From: an uncultured Desulfobacter sp.
GTDB lineage: Bacteria; Desulfobacterota; Desulfobacteria; Desulfobacterales; Desulfobacteraceae
DNA: 64,000 nucleotides
Direction: 5' to 3'
NCBI RefSeq assembly: GCF_963666145.1
Contig: NZ_OY762614.1
Coordinates: 744,001-808,000 of the forward strand
This document shows positions 61,694 to 64,000 of the stretch, piece after piece. Under the pieces are notes generated by a model. That model searched no databases, had not been told where the DNA came from, and saw only the letters and a program-made list of their open reading frames with translations. Within the stretch, counting starts at the first letter, position 1. Each line of letters begins with the position of its first letter. The position numbers were made by a program, and so were the translations under genes.

Positions 61694-63112
61694 ATGAGAC
61701 AACTTAAACAGGCTGTCAGCCTCATTTTGGTTATTATACTTTTATTTCCCGGCGCCACATTCGCCATTTCCATTCCCGATGAACTTAAACTTGGCAAAGA
61801 ATATTTACAGCTGATCGAAGACAAAGGAATTATTCTCCATGATCCCGTTGCCCAAAAAATGATCGAAATTGTGGGCAACGCCATTGTCAAACAACTGCCG
61901 CCCCAGCCCTTTCATTTCGATTTTTTCATGATCAATGACGACTCATTTAATGCCTTTGCCACACCATCTGCCAATATTTTTGTGCACCGTGGGTTGATCA
62001 CATCCCTGGATACCATGGACGAACTTGCAGGCATCCTGGCCCATGAAATCGGCCATGCCGTGGGCAGACATGTATCCCAATCCATTGACCGGTCCAAACT
62101 CGTGGCAACCGGCAGCATAGCCGGGATGATAGCGGGCATCCTTGTCGGTGCTGCAGGGGGCGGCTCAGAAGCGGGCCAGGCGCTGACCTACGGCTCCATC
62201 GCCGCCGGGCAGTCGGCTATGCTGACCTATACCCGGGAAAATGAAACCGAAGCTGATCAAAAGGCGGTTCTTTTTCTCGAAAAAACAGGATATTCACCCC
62301 AGGGAATACTGGACAGCTTGTTAAAAATCAGACAGGTCGATTACCAGGGGATTGAAAACATTCCCGACTACTTTAAAACCCATCCGGGCACGGCAACCCG
62401 GGTCTCCCATTTATCCGGAATTCTGGCAGATTACAAGCCGCCTGCCAACAAGCCCGCACCACCGGAAAATTTTGACTACACTATGGTTAAGTACCGGGTA
62501 ATCGGGCTTTACTCCGACCCTGACACCTATATTCCTAAAATTGAAATTGCCCTGAAAAATGACCCTGACAATGTGCCCCTCCACTATGGTTTAGGCCTTT
62601 TATACGGCCGGGCTACACGAATAAATGAGGGAATTGAACAACTCAATCAAGCCCTGGCAAAAGATCCCTTTGAGCCCATGATCCTTTTGGAGTTGGGCCG
62701 GCTTTACATCCGCGATACAGAATATACCCGAGCCATAACGCTTTTGGACAGTATGGCGGACGATGCGTTACTGGGAGACTGGGCCATTTATAACCGCTCT
62801 ATTGCCCAAATCCAAATCGGAGACCTGCCGGCAGCCCAAAGGGGGCTTGAGCATGTCCTTGAAAGCGACAAATCCGGATTTGAAAGGGCCAACTACCATA
62901 TGGCCGAAATCATGTCCAGACAGTCAAAACAGGCCCTGTCCAACTACTATCTGGGGGTCTATTACGCCCGAATTCATGACGAACAAAATGCGGTCCGCCA
63001 GCTGGAACGTGCCATAGACACCCTGGACGATGAACAAATGCGGGAAAAGGCCGAAAATGAGCTTTCGGATCTAAGAGGCAAGGGTAAAAAGCGGTTGCAA
63101 GGCAGCCGATGA
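61694..63112 (+). CDS. M48-family metalloprotease with C-terminal TPR repeats (BepA-like)
   Basis: A 472-residue exported protein. A signal peptide ends near FAISIPDE. The zinc motif HEIGHAVGRH (near 117-126) and the third ligand in RENETEADQKA (near 185) are intact. From about residue 265 on the protein is made of helical repeats of the TPR type. BepA of E. coli has this plan and helps assemble or degrade outer-membrane beta barrels such as the TonB receptor. It follows the DUF3334 gene by 38 bases. Confidence 0.9.
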   Translation: MRQLKQAVSLILVIILLFPGATFAISIPDELKLGKEYLQLIEDKGIILHDPVAQKMIEIVGNAIVKQLPPQPFHFDFFMINDDSFNAFATPSANIFVHRGLITSLDTMDELAGILAHEIGHAVGRHVSQSIDRSKLVATGSIAGMIAGILVGAAGGGSEAGQALTYGSIAAGQSAMLTYTRENETEADQKAVLFLEKTGYSPQGILDSLLKIRQVDYQGIENIPDYFKTHPGTATRVSHLSGILADYKPPANKPAPPENFDYTMVKYRVIGLYSDPDTYIPKIEIALKNDPDNVPLHYGLGLLYGRATRINEGIEQLNQALAKDPFEPMILLELGRLYIRDTEYTRAITLLDSMADDALLGDWAIYNRSIAQIQIGDLPAAQRGLEHVLESDKSGFERANYHMAEIMSRQSKQALSNYYLGVYYARIHDEQNAVRQLERAIDTLDDEQMREKAENELSDLRGKGKKRLQGSR

Positions 63113-63293
63113 TGTCCAGACATTCAAAACTGGGCATCATTTGAACACAGATCTTTATAGTCTATTTCAGATTCAATAAAAAAAATCATCTCTCCCCTTG
63201 AAACAAATAAGCCTGGACTTATAATATAATTCAAAGACAAAACAAAGTCTTTTGATAAAAAACACTAAAAATTTAAATATATGGGGAAATAAA

Positions 63294-63437
63294 ATGAGTA
63301 ATAAAAGAATCGAAGACTACGTCGAAAACGATCAGGAAAGAAACGAAGGCCATGTAGACACACGTCATTACAACTTTGAATGTGAAAATCCAGACAAAAA
63401 TCTCGGATGTGACCCCGGCATTGATGTAGCCGGTTAG
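63294..63437 (+). CDS. Small 47-residue protein with two cysteines
   Basis: A short acidic protein between its own good ribosome site (GGGGA) and a strong terminator, so it is probably a real single-gene transcript. It starts with MSNKRIEDYVEN and ends with two cysteines about ten residues apart (FECENPDKNLGCDPGIDVAG). No membrane segment or export signal. I recognise no family. Cysteines may bind metal or form a disulfide. Confidence 0.65.
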   Translation: MSNKRIEDYVENDQERNEGHVDTRHYNFECENPDKNLGCDPGIDVAG

Positions 63438-63459
63438 CAGGCTTAAGATCTAAATCCAA

Positions 63460-63488
63460 GGGCGGCCGGATGGCCGCCCTTTTTTTTT
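63460..63488 (+). terminator. Terminator after the 47-residue gene
   Basis: 8-bp GC stem GGGCGGCC (63460-63467) with GGCCGCCC (63472-63479), then nine T. Directly after it a second small palindrome TTTTGCCACT/AGTGGCAAAA (63485-63505) lies on the side of the convergent EF-G gene. Confidence 0.85.
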
Positions 63489-63540
63489 GCCACTCAGTGG
63501 CAAAACAGCTGAATCGCCAGACAGAAACGCGTAAATAAAA

Positions 63541-64000
63541 TCACACGGTATCAAAACTTTTAAACTGCATGGTAAAGGTGCCCCGGCCCTGGGTGGCGGA
63601 GCGAAGCGCTGTGGAATAGCCAAACATTTTTGACAGGGGAACCACGGATTTGATGACCTGGATGCCGGTTTTCGGGGTTATGGATTCCACCCGGCCGCCC
63701 CTGGCATTGAGGTCGGCAATGGCATCTCCCATATTGACATCCGGCACAAACACTTCCACATCCATGATGGGTTCAAGCAGACCCATTTTGGCATTTTTCA
63801 GCGCCTCTTTCACGGCCATGGCCGCACAGACCCCAAACCCAAGTTCCGATGATTTGCCTTCCTCACTGAATCCGTCAACCAGTACGATTTCAACATCCAC
63901 AATGGGATATCCTTTGAGGAATCCGCCCTCCAGACTTTCCCTGATCCCGGTCTCAATATTGGCAATATACTGGGGGGGAATTTTTTCTTCGGGGACAAGG
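63541..64000 (-). CDS. fusA: Elongation factor G, 3' part (gene runs off the window)
   Basis: The visible 152 codons encode the end of a translation GTPase. The region PPQYIANIETGIRESLEGG and GYPIVDVEIVLVDG match EF-G domain IV; the last 100 residues (GLLEPIMDVEVFVPD, GDAIADLNARGGRVE, PLSKMFGYSTALRSATQGRGTFTMQF) are domain V. Instead of the usual Tyr-His-Asp block after VDG the sequence reads GFSEEGKSSELGFG, which suggests one of the divergent EF-G paralogues rather than the main factor. The 5' end is beyond position 64000. Confidence 0.9.
   Translation of the reverse strand, partial: LVPEEKIPPQYIANIETGIRESLEGGFLKGYPIVDVEIVLVDGFSEEGKSSELGFGVCAAMAVKEALKNAKMGLLEPIMDVEVFVPDVNMGDAIADLNARGGRVESITPKTGIQVIKSVVPLSKMFGYSTALRSATQGRGTFTMQFKSFDTV

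Noticed and set aside
1..64000. tRNA, rRNA, prophage or defence genes
   Set aside because: None of the usual sequence signs (cloverleaf with CCA-like ends, rRNA blocks, integrase, capsid, restriction or CRISPR genes) were seen.

Overview
This 64 kb window is gene-dense, moderately GC chromosomal DNA from a Gram-negative bacterium with an anaerobic metabolism. It has a ferredoxin-dependent 2-oxoacid oxidoreductase with an acyl-CoA synthetase, a DUF362/ferredoxin protein, an iron-containing alcohol dehydrogenase, orphan subunits of a sodium-pumping decarboxylase, an ECF-type Ni/Co importer, TRAP and BMP-type uptake systems, a TonB receptor and many signalling proteins. This mix, and several proteins I know mainly from Desulfobacterota, suggests a sulfate reducer of the Desulfobacteraceae type. 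That placement is inference; no rRNA or tRNA gene is present to settle it.

Layout. 1-1.7 kb: a three-gene operon (membrane protein, small acidic protein, ArsA-type ATPase). 1.6-4.3 kb: a small unknown gene, a palindromic REP-like element and a complete insertion sequence (target duplication TATTT) landed on the stop codon of a sigma-54 regulator. 4.3-7.8 kb: kinase-lipoprotein-regulator operon like GlrK-QseG-GlrR. 8.0-10.2 kb: DUF362-ferredoxin and J-domain genes. 10.3-15.0 kb: TonB receptor, YfiR-like protein and hybrid histidine kinase. 15.0-20.9 kb: seven-gene chemotaxis operon (STAS, cheY, cheA, cheW, cheR, cheB, cheD) read from a near-consensus promoter, diverging from a large chemoreceptor gene (21.4-23.7 kb). 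23.9-26.9 kb: IHF/HU protein and RecD2 helicase. 27.1-30.3 kb: a lipoprotein built like a beta carbonic anhydrase but missing two zinc ligands, and a 613-residue protein I do not recognise.

30.4-33.0 kb: DUF6976-like protein, small protein and iron alcohol dehydrogenase. 33.3-39.3 kb: GntR regulator divergent from a two-gene 2-oxoacid oxidoreductase (gamma domain fused to the beta subunit), then an acyl-CoA synthetase; together they could turn 2-oxoacids into acyl-CoA and then acid plus ATP, or the reverse. 39.6-41.6 kb: cyclopropane fatty acid synthase and an unknown protein. 41.9-45.5 kb: nikKMLQO-type nickel/cobalt importer. 45.7-48.7 kb: TRAP transporter. 48.8 kb: remnant of a receiver domain. 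49.0-51.4 kb: TauE permease and OadB/OadG-like genes without OadA. 51.6-55.7 kb: cyclic-nucleotide-binding protein and a glycine betaine ABC importer. 55.9-61.0 kb: BMP-family nucleoside-type ABC importer. 61.1-64.0 kb: CheX-like DUF3334 protein, M48 protease, a 47-residue protein and the 3' part of an EF-G gene.

The points most worth a second look are the REP-like element found right after two stop codons in the same orientation, the hairpin that hides the transposase start site, the metal-site-deficient carbonic anhydrase homologue, the OadB/OadG pair lacking its carboxyltransferase, and a pair of evenly spaced inverted repeats in the GntR/oxidoreductase promoter region. I did not find a CRISPR array, phage genes or an obvious defence island.
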